Shown here: positions 17,456 through 25,608 of the stretch, piece by piece | Numbering within the stretch: the first letter of the stretch is position 1 | How the letters are laid out: each line of letters opens with the position of its first letter | Assembly: GCA_963743825.1 (NCBI GenBank) | Contig: CAVURC010000004.1 | Location: 124,001-188,000 of the forward strand | Direction of reading: 5' to 3' | Source of the DNA: Sva-07 sp963743825 | GTDB taxonomy: Bacteria; Actinomycetota; Acidimicrobiia; Acidimicrobiales; Ilumatobacteraceae | Length of the DNA: 64,000 nucleotides | Notes under the pieces: model-generated | What the model was told of the DNA's origin: nothing | The model's database searches: none | The model's input: only the letters and a program-made list of their open reading frames with translations | Made by a program: the position numbers and the translations under genes

Positions 17456-19317
17456 TCAGCCCACCAGATCGCCGGCGTTGAGTTGGTGGGCGTAGCGGCC
17501 GTTCGGCGGCGAGCAGTTCGTCGTGGGTGCCGATCTCGGCGATCCGGCCGTCCTCGACGAACGCGATGCGGTCGGCGCTGCGGATCGTCGACAGGCGATG
17601 GGCGATCACGATGGCGGTGCGGTCACGCATGGCATGCTCGAGTGCGGCCTGGATGAGTGCTTCGTTCTCGTTGTCGAGATGGCTCGTCGCCTCGTCGAGC
17701 ACCATGATGCAGGGGTTCTTCAGCAGGAGGCGGGCGATCGCCAGTCGCTGCTTCTCGCCGCCGCTGAGCCGGTAGCCGCGCTCGCCGACGATCGTGTCGT
17801 AGCCGTCGGGGAGCGCCGCGATCGTGTCGTGGATGCGCGCCGCCTGCGCCGCGGCCACGAGTTGTTCGTCGGTGGCCTCGGGGTCGGCGTAGCGCAGGTT
17901 GTCGCCGATCGACTCGTGGAACAGGTGCGGGTCCTGCGACACCACACCGATCGACGTGCGCAGCGAGTCGAGCGTGAGGTCGCGCACGTCGTGGCCGTCG
18001 ATGCGCACCGCGCCGGACGTCACGTCGTACAGCCGGGGCAGGAGTGAGATCGTGGTCGACTTGCCGGCCCCCGAGGCACCGACCAGCGCAACGGTCTCGC
18101 CGGGCGCCACCGTCAACGAGAGTCCCTTGAGCACGTCGACGTCGGGATCGGTGTCGCCTCCGAGCCCGGCATTGGTCTCCATCGACGCAATCGCCGACTC
18201 GGCTGCAGGTGGGTAACGGAACACGACGTCGTCGAACTCGACGCCACCTCGGGGGTCGACGAGGTCGATCGCACCGGGCCGCTCCTGGATCGCCACCGGC
18301 GCGTCGAGGACCTCGAAGACCCGCTCGAAGCTGACCATCGACGTCATCAGGTCGACACGGGCATTCGTCAGCCCGGTCAGGGGCTGATACACCCGGGTCA
18401 CCAGCGCGGCGAGCGCGACCAGGGTGCCGATCTCGATGTCGCCGTCGACGACCATGAACGCGCCGACGCCGTAGATCGCCACGCTCCCGAGTGCGCCGAC
18501 CAGACCGAGGGCCACGAAGAACACGCGTCCGAGGAGCGCCGCCTGAATCCCGGTGTCGCGAACGCCGGCGGCACGCCGATCGAATGCGTCGCGCTCGCGT
18601 CGGCCCGAACCGAACAGCTTCACGAGCGTCGCACCCGAGACGTTGAAGCGTTCGGTCATCTGGGTGTTCATCGCCGCGTTGTAGCCCATCTGCTGGCGGG
18701 CGATGCCCTGGAGGCGAACCCCGACGCGCTTGGCCGGCACGACGAACAGCGGCAGCACGATGAGGGTCAGCAGTGTGAGTTGCCATTGCAGCCAGAACAT
18801 CGCTGCCAACGTCGTGACGAGCACGATCACGTTGCTGACGATGCTGCCCAACGTGCTCGTCACCGCCGTCTGGGCGCCGATCACGTCGTTGTTGAGACGC
18901 GAGGTGATCGAGCCGGTCGGTGTGCGGGTGAAGAACGCGATCGGCATCTGCTGGATCTTGGAGAAGAGGGCCCGCCGCAGGTCGTAGATCAGGCCTTCGC
19001 CGACCTTGGCGCTCGTCCAACGTTGCACGATGGCCAAGCGCGGCGTCGCCCGTGGCGGCCAGCACCGCCAACACGGTGAGGAACACGATCTGGCCGCGGT
19101 TTTCGTCGGGGATCGCGTTGTCGATGATCGCCCGAAAGACGAAGGGTGGCACCAACGCCAGCAACGCGGAGGCGATGATCGTCACGAGAAAGACGGTGAT
19201 GGTTCCCCGGTACGGCCTGGCGAAGCCCCACACCCGCCGCCATGTGCCGTCCTGCAACTCGACGCCCTTCAGTGCGTCCTTGTCGCCGGGCATCATCGAA
19301 TGAGGGGGCATGCGCAT
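17456..19317 (-). CDS. ABC transporter, fused permease and ATPase (exporter type), frame broken
   Basis: About 620 residues. An N-terminal membrane domain of six helices (starting FLVTIIASALLALVPPFVF) is followed by the nucleotide-binding domain with Walker A GASGAGKST, signature LSGGEKQR, Walker B CIMVLDEAT and H-loop IAHRLST. This half-size exporter works as a dimer; substrate unknown (lipid, drug or peptide). Breaks lie near 19035 and 17510; after the second the end reads NGRYAHQLNAGDLVG and stop. Start ATG at 19317, 6 nt after a TAGCGT box on the minus strand. It is divergent from the hydrolase gene across a palindrome. Confidence 0.88.
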
Positions 19318-19323
19318 GGCGCC

Positions 19324-19329
19324 ACGCTA
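19324..19329 (-). promoter_or_regulatory. -10 box (TAGCGT) of the ABC transporter gene
   Basis: On the minus strand TAGCGT is followed by GGCGCC and ATG; spacing 6 nt. Confidence 0.5.
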
Positions 19330-19345
19330 CGAGCGTCTCGGCGAT

Positions 19346-19384
19346 CCGAATGAGACGCGGGGTCAGACCCCGCGTCTCATTCGG
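19346..19384. repeat. Perfect 39-bp palindrome centred on GTCAGAC
   Basis: Arms of 19 nt (starting CCGAATGAGACGCGGGG) pair perfectly around a single A. It lies between two divergent promoters. It belongs to a set of palindromes here with a GTCnGAC centre (24556, 34918, 38558). Confidence 0.85.
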
Positions 19385-19411
19385 CGCGGTCGCGGGGGAA
19401 CCCGCGGACCG

Positions 19412-19417
19412 TACGCT
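19412..19417 (+). promoter_or_regulatory. -10 box (TACGCT) of the hydrolase gene
   Basis: TACGCT, 7 nt (TGGACCA), then ATG at 19425; leaderless pattern. Confidence 0.6.
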
Positions 19418-19424
19418 TGGACCA

Positions 19425-20938
19425 ATGCGTCGTTTCGTTCTCGTTGCTGTTGCAGCGGTTGCCATTGCGGCGTGCTCCAACGATCCCGGCGAACCTGTCG
19501 TCATTGCTCGCGACGTCACTGGCATCACGACCCCGTCGGACTCGGTGGCCGCCGTCGCCGACCGTCGGTTCCGCTCGACTACACCATCGAATGGACGCCG
19601 CTGGACGATCGTGTCGACGAGGGCCGCATCACCGTGCCGGTCGATTACGCCGATCCGCAGGGCGACACGATCGATCTGTACGTCGCTCGTCATCGTGCGA
19701 GCAACGAGACCGTCGGGCCCATGCTGTCGAATCGAGGTGGGCCGGGCGCCGAGGGCGCGTCGCTGGCGCTCAACGCGTCGGGATACTTCGAACCCGAGAT
19801 CACCGACAATTTCGACATCATCGGGTGGGATCCCCGAGGCACCGGCCAGAGCGAGGGTGTCGTCGACTGCATCGACGACGACGAATACGATCGCTTCTTC
19901 GCCAACTACGACGTGACGCCCGACGATCAGGCCGAGCGCGACGCCATCGTGGCCAACGCCGAGGAGTTCGCGCAGCGGTGCATCGATCGCGTCGACGATC
20001 TTCAGTACGTGGGCACGAACAACTCTGCCCGTGACATGGACGCCATCCGTCAGGCGCTCGGCGTCGATCAGATCTCGTACTTCGGTTTCAGTTACGGCAG
20101 CGAGCTCGGCGGAGTCTGGACCACGCTGTTCCCCACCACGGTGCGCGCGGCGGTGTTCGACGGTGCGAGCGATCCCAACGCCGATCCGCTCGAGGCGAGT
20201 CGCCAACAGGGCGCCGGCTTCGAGGCGGTCCTCGACACGTTCCTCGCCCAGTGCAGCGCCGACTCGTCATGTCCCTTCCACAACGACGGCGATGCCGCAG
20301 GGGCATACGACCGGTTGATGGCCAGCCTCGACGAGTCGCCGCTCCCGAGCGCTGACGGTCGGCCTCCGGTCGATCGTGGCATTGCGGCGATCGCCACGGC
20401 GCAGGCGATGTACTCCGACAGCTACTGGCCGGCGTTCGAGCGTGCGCTCGAAGACGCTGCGGCCGGCAACGGCGCCGCACTCCTCCAGCTCAACGACGCC
20501 TACTACGGCCGGAACGCTGATGGAACCTACGGCAACCTGATCGAATCGTTCCAGGCGATCAACTGTGCCGATGAGGCAGAACGCCCGACCGTGGCGGAGT
20601 CCGACGCGGAGGTCGACTCGATTCTCGAGGTGGCCCCGCGCATCTTTCCGTACACGACCGGCTCGTACTCGTGCACCTTCTTCCCGCCCGCGCTCGACCC
20701 ACGCGTCGAGATCACCGGCGCCGGCGCCGGCCCCATCGTGGTGATCGGCACGACCGGCGACGCGGCGACGCCGCTGGAGAGCACCCGGGCGATGGCCGAC
20801 ACCCTCGAAGACGGCCGTCTCGTGATCGTCGAGGCCAACCAGCACACGGGGTATCGCGGAAACGACTGTGTGCAGGGGATCGTGCACGAGTACCTGTTGC
20901 GGCTCGTGGCACCCGACGACGGAACGCTCTGCTCGTAG
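19425..20938 (+). CDS. Secreted alpha/beta hydrolase, TAP-like (tripeptidyl aminopeptidase family), lipoprotein
   Basis: About 505 residues. Signal peptide RRFVLVAVAAVAIAAC ends in a lipobox cysteine, so the protein is lipid-anchored outside the membrane. The hydrolase core has the oxyanion segment SNRGGPGAEG, the nucleophile elbow GFSYGSELG, and a C-terminal TAP-like domain with IGTTGDAATPLEST and a late EANQHTGY carrying the catalytic His. Known members remove N-terminal tripeptides or hydrolyse prolyl peptides; some act on esters. A frame break near 19575 separates the signal peptide from the body. Leaderless start. Confidence 0.85.
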
Positions 20939-20958
20939 CCGGTCCGCCCGTTCACCGC

Positions 20959-20964
20959 TAGCCT
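20959..20964 (+). promoter_or_regulatory. -10 box (TAGCCT) of tRNA-Ser(CGA)
   Basis: TAGCCT lies 7 nt before the first base of the tRNA, the same distance as in the leaderless protein genes. It supports transcription starting at position 8 after the box. Confidence 0.6.
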
Positions 20965-20971
20965 CGCACCC

Positions 20972-21062
20972 GGAAGGCTGCCAGAGCGGACGAATGGGAC
21001 AGTCTCGAAAACTGTTGAGGTCTTTTGGGCCTCCGTGGGTTCGAATCCCACGCCTTCCGCCA
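20972..21062 (+). tRNA. tRNA-Ser(CGA)
   Basis: Acceptor GGAAGGC pairs with GCCTTCC. The anticodon stem ACAGT/ACTGT holds CTCGAAA with anticodon CGA. There is a long variable arm as in class II tRNAs, a T loop TTCGAAT, and encoded CCA. It is charged by the serS product at 55.8 kb. Confidence 0.96.
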
Positions 21063-21369
21063 GTACGTCCACGGGCGCTCACGGAGATCCGCGAAGAGCC
21101 TGCGGAGCAGAGCGAACGTGGGATTGGTTCCCATCGGCGTCCGATGACGTTCGCCGCGTCGCCGTGAGTACCCAGAAAGAACTCAAGAAGACGCTCGGCC
21201 TGCCGATACGTCCTCTGTATGGAAAAGGTCAAGGCAGTCGTCGACGGTACCTCGTCGTTCATGAACGGGTTCGTGCCGCCTCGACCGCCGATGATTCCCG
21301 ACAGCTGGACCAGCCCCGGCCACACCGCCGACCGTCGTTCTGCGACGACGATCTCGATGTCCGTCACCG
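21063..21369 (+). other. Intergenic stretch with a possible short ORF at 21219
   Basis: About 300 nt between tRNA-Ser and the Roadblock gene. ATG 21219 opens MEKVKAVVDGTSSFMNGFV and about 50 plausible residues (to VTDAD near 21365), after which the frame runs into Arg-rich sequence antisense in style to the next gene. If one base is missing it would end just at the Roadblock start. I do not recognise it and give it low weight. Confidence 0.3.
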
Positions 21370-21723
21370 ATGCCGATGATCGACGTGCTCGACGAGTTGG
21401 CTCAACGCGTCGACGGCGTGCACGGCGCTCTCCTTGCATCGGTCGACGGATTCGGTCTCGCCCGCAGCACCTCGATGGCCGATGAGCCGTCGCATCCCGC
21501 GATGCTTGCCGCCGCCGTCGGCCTTGCGCAGCAACTTGTTGCGATGGGCGGCGGAAGCAGCTTGCATCAGCTCGTGGTCGACCATGACGGCGGCCTCCTG
21601 CTGGTGTGGCCGATCGGGACACATCGGGTGCTCGCCCTGCTCGCGTCGATTCGCGTCGACCAGCGCGAGTTGCGCACTGTCGTGCAGAGCCGCGCTTCGA
21701 TGCTCGCGGGAGCGACGACGTGA
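21370..21723 (+). CDS. Roadblock/LC7 domain protein (MglB-like)
   Basis: 117 residues, the usual size of a single Roadblock/LC7 domain: LDELAQRVDGVHGALLASVDG, then MLAAAVGLAQQLVAMGG, then the LLLVWPIGTHRVLALLAS strand. These proteins form dimers that act as GTPase-activating or scaffold partners of small Ras-like GTPases (MglB with MglA in Myxococcus; CvnB with CvnD in Streptomyces). The next gene, overlapping by GTGA, encodes such a GTPase. Confidence 0.85.
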   Translation: MPMIDVLDELAQRVDGVHGALLASVDGFGLARSTSMADEPSHPAMLAAAVGLAQQLVAMGGGSSLHQLVVDHDGGLLLVWPIGTHRVLALLASIRVDQRELRTVVQSRASMLAGATT

Positions 21724-22268
21724 GCCAGGTCTTCAAGATCCTGGTCACCGGACCGTTCGCCGCCGGCAAGACCTCGATGATCCAGTCGGTCTCACAGACC
21801 CAGGTGATCTCGACCGATGTGGCGACCAGTGGCGAGGAGTCCGGCGTCAAGTCGTTCACCACCGTCGCCATGGACTTCGGCACCTATCAGCTCGCGGACG
21901 ACGACGTCCGGCTGTTGCTGTTCGGTACTCCTGGCCAGGTGCGCTTTCGTTTCATGACCAACATTCTCAAAGGCGATGTCGACGTCGTGGCGTTCGTGAT
22001 CGATGCGGAGGCGTTCGAGACACACGCCGCCGCCGGCGTCGAGCTTCGCGCGCTGCTGCGTGATCTGCGCGTTCCGGCGGTCATCGCCGTGAACCGTTGC
22101 GACGATGCGGTGGTGGCGCGTCGCCTGGCGCGCTCGCTCGGCGCGCTCGATGGCGAGGCCGCCGTGCCGTGCCAACTGATCGACCCTGACTCCGGCCGAG
22201 AGGTCGTGGTCGAAATCCTCCTGACGCTGCTGGCGTCGATGGAATCAACAAAGGTAGAGGTGGCCTGA
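21720..22268 (+). CDS. Small Ras-like GTPase (MglA/CvnD-like)
   Basis: 182 residues. P-loop GPFAAGKTS and switch II region LLFGTPGQVRFRFM (a DxxG equivalent, here GTPGQ as in CvnD proteins), with VNRCDDA as the NKxD-like base-recognition element. Start GTG overlaps the Roadblock stop by 4 nt; its own stop overlaps the following start (TGATG). Predicted cytoplasmic switch, cycled by the MglB-like protein, acting on the downstream effector. A type IV pilus locus begins 3.3 kb away. Confidence 0.85.
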   Translation: MSQVFKILVTGPFAAGKTSMIQSVSQTQVISTDVATSGEESGVKSFTTVAMDFGTYQLADDDVRLLLFGTPGQVRFRFMTNILKGDVDVVAFVIDAEAFETHAAAGVELRALLRDLRVPAVIAVNRCDDAVVARRLARSLGALDGEAAVPCQLIDPDSGREVVVEILLTLLASMESTKVEVA

Positions 22269-23710
22269 TGATGCACAACACTGGAATCAAGTCCGGTTCG
22301 TCCCAGACGTCGACAGGGTCACTGTCGGTCAGCGGACCGCAGCCCGGCTGGATGACGCTCGACGAAGCCCGCGAACGCGCCTTCACCGGTGAGGTCGTGT
22401 TCGAGGTCGATCCCGAGGTGCTCGTGTACCTCGACAACGGCGTGGTCTACTACGCCGAGCGGACCTCGGATGCTTCGCTCGGTCGCCGGCTCCTCGATGC
22501 CGGCGTCGTCGACAGGATCCAGCTCGAACGAGGGACGGTGCGCGTCGGTGACGTCGAACATCTCGGCCGCCTGTTCGACCGTGAGGCATCCATCGATCGT
22601 GATGCCGTGCTCGTCGTGACCGAGACCTCGACAGAGGACCTGATCACCGAACTGGCGAACCACGCCGTGACGACGGTGCGCGTCACGGCCTACCGTCACC
22701 ATCCGTCCGGCGTGCACCGTTGGTTCGTGGCGCAACTCGATTCGCCGACAGCCGCTCGTCCGATGGGTTCGGTCATCGACCCGGTCATCGGTGCCGAACT
22801 GCGCAGCCTGGACATGGGTCGTCGATGTGAACGACGACGAACTCATCATCCAGTGGGACGAGCTCTCGGATCCGACCTCGCCACTCGACGCGTCGAATGC
22901 GTTCGACGTGTTCATGTTCGACCCCGTCCGTGACGGCGACATTGCGGCCGTTGGTGCTGGCGTCGAGTCCTCCTTCGATGAGGTGACCATCGAGTTCGGT
23001 GCCTCGGAGACCCTCGACGTCGAGTTCGAGATCGAGTTCGAAGTCCACAGCCATTCGATCGACAGCGACCTCTGTCGACGTCGACAGCGATCTCGAGGCA
23101 GACACCGACGTCGAAACGGCGCTCGACGACTCGTTGGTCGAGATCGTCGCATTCGACGATGACCCGACCGACTTTCAGGTGACCTGGCCGAACGCCACCG
23201 AGGAACCGGTGCTCGTGGAAGCGATCGACGTGTCGCCGCAGATCGCCCCGGCATTCACCCACTCCGACAACGGCGATCTCCGATTCGAGATGCCGGCACT
23301 CGAACTCTCCGACGACGATGCCCGAGCCGATGAGGTACCCGACGATGTCGCAGCTGCCGTTCGTCGTGCGATCGCCGCCATCGAGATGGTGTCGGGCGAG
23401 GTGCCGGTGATCGCGCCGCACGACTTCGACCCCTTCGAGGACACGATCCAACACCCCGTCATCGAGCCCACGGGTTCGAGCCTCGGGCGGGTTCGCACCC
23501 CCCACGATGGCGATGCGTGCCGAGGTGATGTACGCGGAGGCCGAGGAGGCTGCTGCTGCGGCCGCCGAGCAGTTGGAACAGTCGTCGCTGCCTGCGGCGG
23601 ATGACGCGTCAACCGTGTTCATCGACGATCAACCGAGCGAGGATGCTGCCGACGAGCGCACCTCGGCGCTGCGTCGCCTCATCGGCAGCCTGCGCCGCAA
23701 GGATCACTGA
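22268..23710 (+). CDS. DUF4388-like N-terminal domain with long acidic tail, putative effector, frame broken
   Basis: About 480 residues over three breaks (near 22815, 23080, 23510). The first 180 residues resemble DUF4388/PatA-type modules (AFTGEVVFEVDPEVLVYLD, GRRLLDAGVVDRIQLERG). The remainder is unusually acidic, rich in Asp/Glu and Val with few basic residues, ending in an Ala/Glu-rich helix (AEAEEAAAAAAEQLEQ) and a basic C-terminus (SALRRLIGSLRRKDH). It overlaps the GTPase stop. Role as GTPase target is inference from the operon. No membrane segment or signal peptide seen. Confidence 0.65.
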
Positions 23711-23729
23711 GCAGGATTCGGATCCGAGT

Positions 23730-24245
23730 TCACCCGGGTTCATCCGTCTTCGACGTACGTCGGAGGCGGAAGAACGCGCGTAACAGCTCGGCCGACTCTG
23801 TCGATCGCACACCGCTCGTCACCTCGACACGGTGATTCAGCCGCTCGCCGCTCACCAGGTCGAACTGGCTCGTCACCGCGCCCGCCTTGGGATCATGCGC
23901 GCCGTACACGAGGTGCCCGAGCCGAGCGTTGACGACCGCGCCGGCGCACATCGGGCACGGCTCGAGGGTGACGTACATCGCGCACTCGTCGAGGCGCCAC
24001 TGCCCCAGGTGGGCCGCGGCGTCGCGCAGCGCGAGGATTTCGGCGTGGGCGACCGGGTCGTCGTGCAGTTCGCGCTCGTTGTGTCGAGCGGCGATCACGA
24101 TGCCGTTGTGGACGACGATCGCTCCGACCGGGACGTCGTCGTGCACGAGCGCACGTGCGGCCTCGTCGAGGGCCAACCCCATCGCCTCATCGACGTTCAG
24201 TCCCGACGGAAGCGCGGTGGAGGGAAACGCACCGGAGGGCACCAT
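23730..24245 (-). CDS. tadA: tRNA-specific adenosine deaminase
   Basis: 171 residues from the ATG at 24245, or about 150 from a later Met. Zinc deaminase motifs HAEILALRDAA (catalytic Glu) and PCPMCAGA (two Cys ligands), with the TadA-type tail ELLRAFFRLRR. It turns A34 of tRNA-Arg(ACG) into inosine; that tRNA is encoded twice in this window. The A of the proposed start is the last base of the CCA end of the tRNA-Ser(GGA) gene on the same strand, so the two are probably cotranscribed. The alternative start is MGLALDEAAR at about 24180. Confidence 0.88.
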   Translation of the reverse strand: MVPSGAFPSTALPSGLNVDEAMGLALDEAARALVHDDVPVGAIVVHNGIVIAARHNERELHDDPVAHAEILALRDAAAHLGQWRLDECAMYVTLEPCPMCAGAVVNARLGHLVYGAHDPKAGAVTSQFDLVSGERLNHRVEVTSGVRSTESAELLRAFFRLRRTSKTDEPG

Positions 24246-24332
24246 GGCGGAGGGGGTGGGATTCGAACCCACGGAAGGTTGCCCTTCACACGCTTTCCAA
24301 GCGTGCCGATTCGGCCGCTCTCGCACCCCTCC
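24245..24332 (-). tRNA. tRNA-Ser(GGA)
   Basis: Minus-strand class II tRNA. Acceptor GGAGGGG/CCCCTCC, anticodon stem CACGC/GCGTG around TTGGAAA (anticodon GGA), long variable arm, T loop TTCGAAT, encoded CCA ending at 24245. Confidence 0.95.
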
Positions 24333-24406
24333 TCGAATCCCGGTGCTGTGGTGCAGTGCCGGAACCGCCTGCGAAGGCTAGCTGGCGAGTCGCCGAACGC
24401 GCCCGG

Positions 24407-24412
24407 TAGGGT
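24407..24412 (+). promoter_or_regulatory. -10 box (TAGGGT) of the SRP RNA
   Basis: TAGGGT ends 8 nt before the predicted 5' end of the SRP RNA at 24421. Confidence 0.5.
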
Positions 24413-24420
24413 GATGTCAC

Positions 24421-24552
24421 GCCGCCGAGTGAGGTGACGACCGGGTCCTGTGCAATGGGCGCCCGTGAACCAGGTCAGGACCGGAAGGTAGCAGCCTTCA
24501 TCGGCATCGTCTGTGTGCCGCAGATCACCTGGTCGTCACCTCAGTCGGCGGC
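24421..24552 (+). ncRNA. ffs: Signal recognition particle RNA (small bacterial type)
   Basis: Contains the invariant Ffh-binding hairpin AGGACCGGAAGGTAGCAGCC. The ends pair over about 25 bp with two mismatches (GCCGCCGAGTGAGGTGACG against CGTCACCTCAGTCGGCGGC), giving the long rod of 4.5S-type RNA. It binds Ffh to target membrane proteins cotranslationally. Ends are set from the outer stem. Confidence 0.92.
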
Positions 24553-24555
24553 GTG

Positions 24556-24584
24556 TCACAAAAGGGGTCTGACCCTTGTTGTGA
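24556..24584. terminator. Imperfect palindrome centred on GTCTGAC, likely bidirectional terminator
   Basis: Arms TCACAAAAGGGGTC and GACCCTTGTTGTGA pair with two mismatches around one T. It lies between the SRP RNA and the converging exonuclease stop, and shares the GTCnGAC centre of the other palindromes here. Confidence 0.6.
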
Positions 24585-25454
24585 TCAGCGTGGGCGGAGG
24601 CGTTCGGCGAAAGCGACGAGGTCGGGGGCGTCGATCTCGGCGGCGACGGCGGCGAACCCTGCGGTGGGACCCGTCCAGTGCCACTCGTCGACGGTGCCCA
24701 CGTCGATGTCGGTCACCACGGTCGCGATCTCGCGGAAGAGCAGTGCGTCGGCGAGCTGCGCCTGCAGTGTCGCCGACAGCTTGGGGGCTCCTCGCAGTCC
24801 GGCGACATCCCACTGGCCGGCGGCGGCCGGGATGTTCTCGATGTGGACGTAGCGGGCCAGGACCAGACCAGCGCTCTTTGCGCCCCATCCCGGGAGTCCG
24901 GGGAAACCGTCGGCGGTGTCGCCCACGAGACCCAGGTAGTCGGCGATCGACTCGGGGCCGACACCGAACTTGGCCCGCACGCCGTCGGCATCGATGATCT
25001 CGCGTTTGCGACGATCGAACTGGACGACTCGATCGCCCCGAACACATTGGCCGAGGTCTTTGTCCGGGGTCACGATCAATACCTGCTCGACGCGTTCGTC
25101 ACGATCGGCCACGGCGGCTGCGGCGCCCAGTGCGTCGTCGGCTTCGTACTCGACCATCGGCCACACGGTGAATCCGGCCGCCGACAACGCCCGCTCCATC
25201 ACGGGGATCTGGCGCAGGATGTCGGGATCCATTCCCTCGCTGGTCTTGTAGCCCGCCCAGAGATCGTTGCGGAAGCTCTCGATCGTGTGGTCGGACGCCA
25301 CGCCGATGTGGGTGGCGCCGTCCTGCACCAGTGCGAGCGTCGAGGCGACCACTCCCGCCACGGCCGCGAACGGGCCGCTGTCGGTATGGCGTGACGCCGA
25401 ACCGAAGTGCTGGCGGAACAGCTCGTAGGTCCCGTCGACGAGATGCACGCGCAT
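24585..25454 (-). CDS. 5'-3' exonuclease / flap nuclease (PolA N-terminal domain family)
   Basis: 289 residues, a stand-alone copy of the 5'-nuclease domain: HLVDGTYELFRQHFG (metal-binding Asp), EYEADDALGAAAAVAD, TPDKDLGQCVRGD, and the helix-hairpin-helix region YLGLVGDTADGFPGLPGWGAKSA. Family members remove RNA primers or 5' flaps. It is not fused to a polymerase here. ATG 25454 is 7 nt after a TAACGT box, and an upstream in-frame start is less likely. Confidence 0.88.
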   Translation of the reverse strand: MRVHLVDGTYELFRQHFGSASRHTDSGPFAAVAGVVASTLALVQDGATHIGVASDHTIESFRNDLWAGYKTSEGMDPDILRQIPVMERALSAAGFTVWPMVEYEADDALGAAAAVADRDERVEQVLIVTPDKDLGQCVRGDRVVQFDRRKREIIDADGVRAKFGVGPESIADYLGLVGDTADGFPGLPGWGAKSAGLVLARYVHIENIPAAAGQWDVAGLRGAPKLSATLQAQLADALLFREIATVVTDIDVGTVDEWHWTGPTAGFAAVAAEIDAPDLVAFAERLRPR

Positions 25455-25461
25455 GGGCACG

Positions 25462-25467
25462 ACGTTA
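25462..25467 (-). promoter_or_regulatory. -10 box (TAACGT) of the exonuclease gene
   Basis: Minus strand: TAACGT, 7 nt (CGTGCCC), ATG. Leaderless pattern. Confidence 0.6.
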
Positions 25468-25608
25468 CGTCGGCTCGAGCACAACGCTCGGCTCGGATTG
25501 TGTCAACTCCGTCTCAGCGAACTCTCAAGATCCGCAAATCGGGTGCCGATAGATCACCTGCGAACCGAACCGCCATGTAGGCGGCATCCCGACTCGAAGG
25601 ACCACAAG

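Noticed and set aside
21219..21485. 88-codon ORF as a full gene
   Set aside because: The second half is Arg-rich shadow of the Roadblock gene; only the first 50 codons look plausible, so it is listed as a low-confidence region instead.
20267..21883. Long minus-strand ORF of over 500 codons
   Set aside because: It is antisense to the hydrolase, tRNA-Ser and Roadblock genes, is Arg/Gly-rich and has no domain; typical of high-GC shadow frames.
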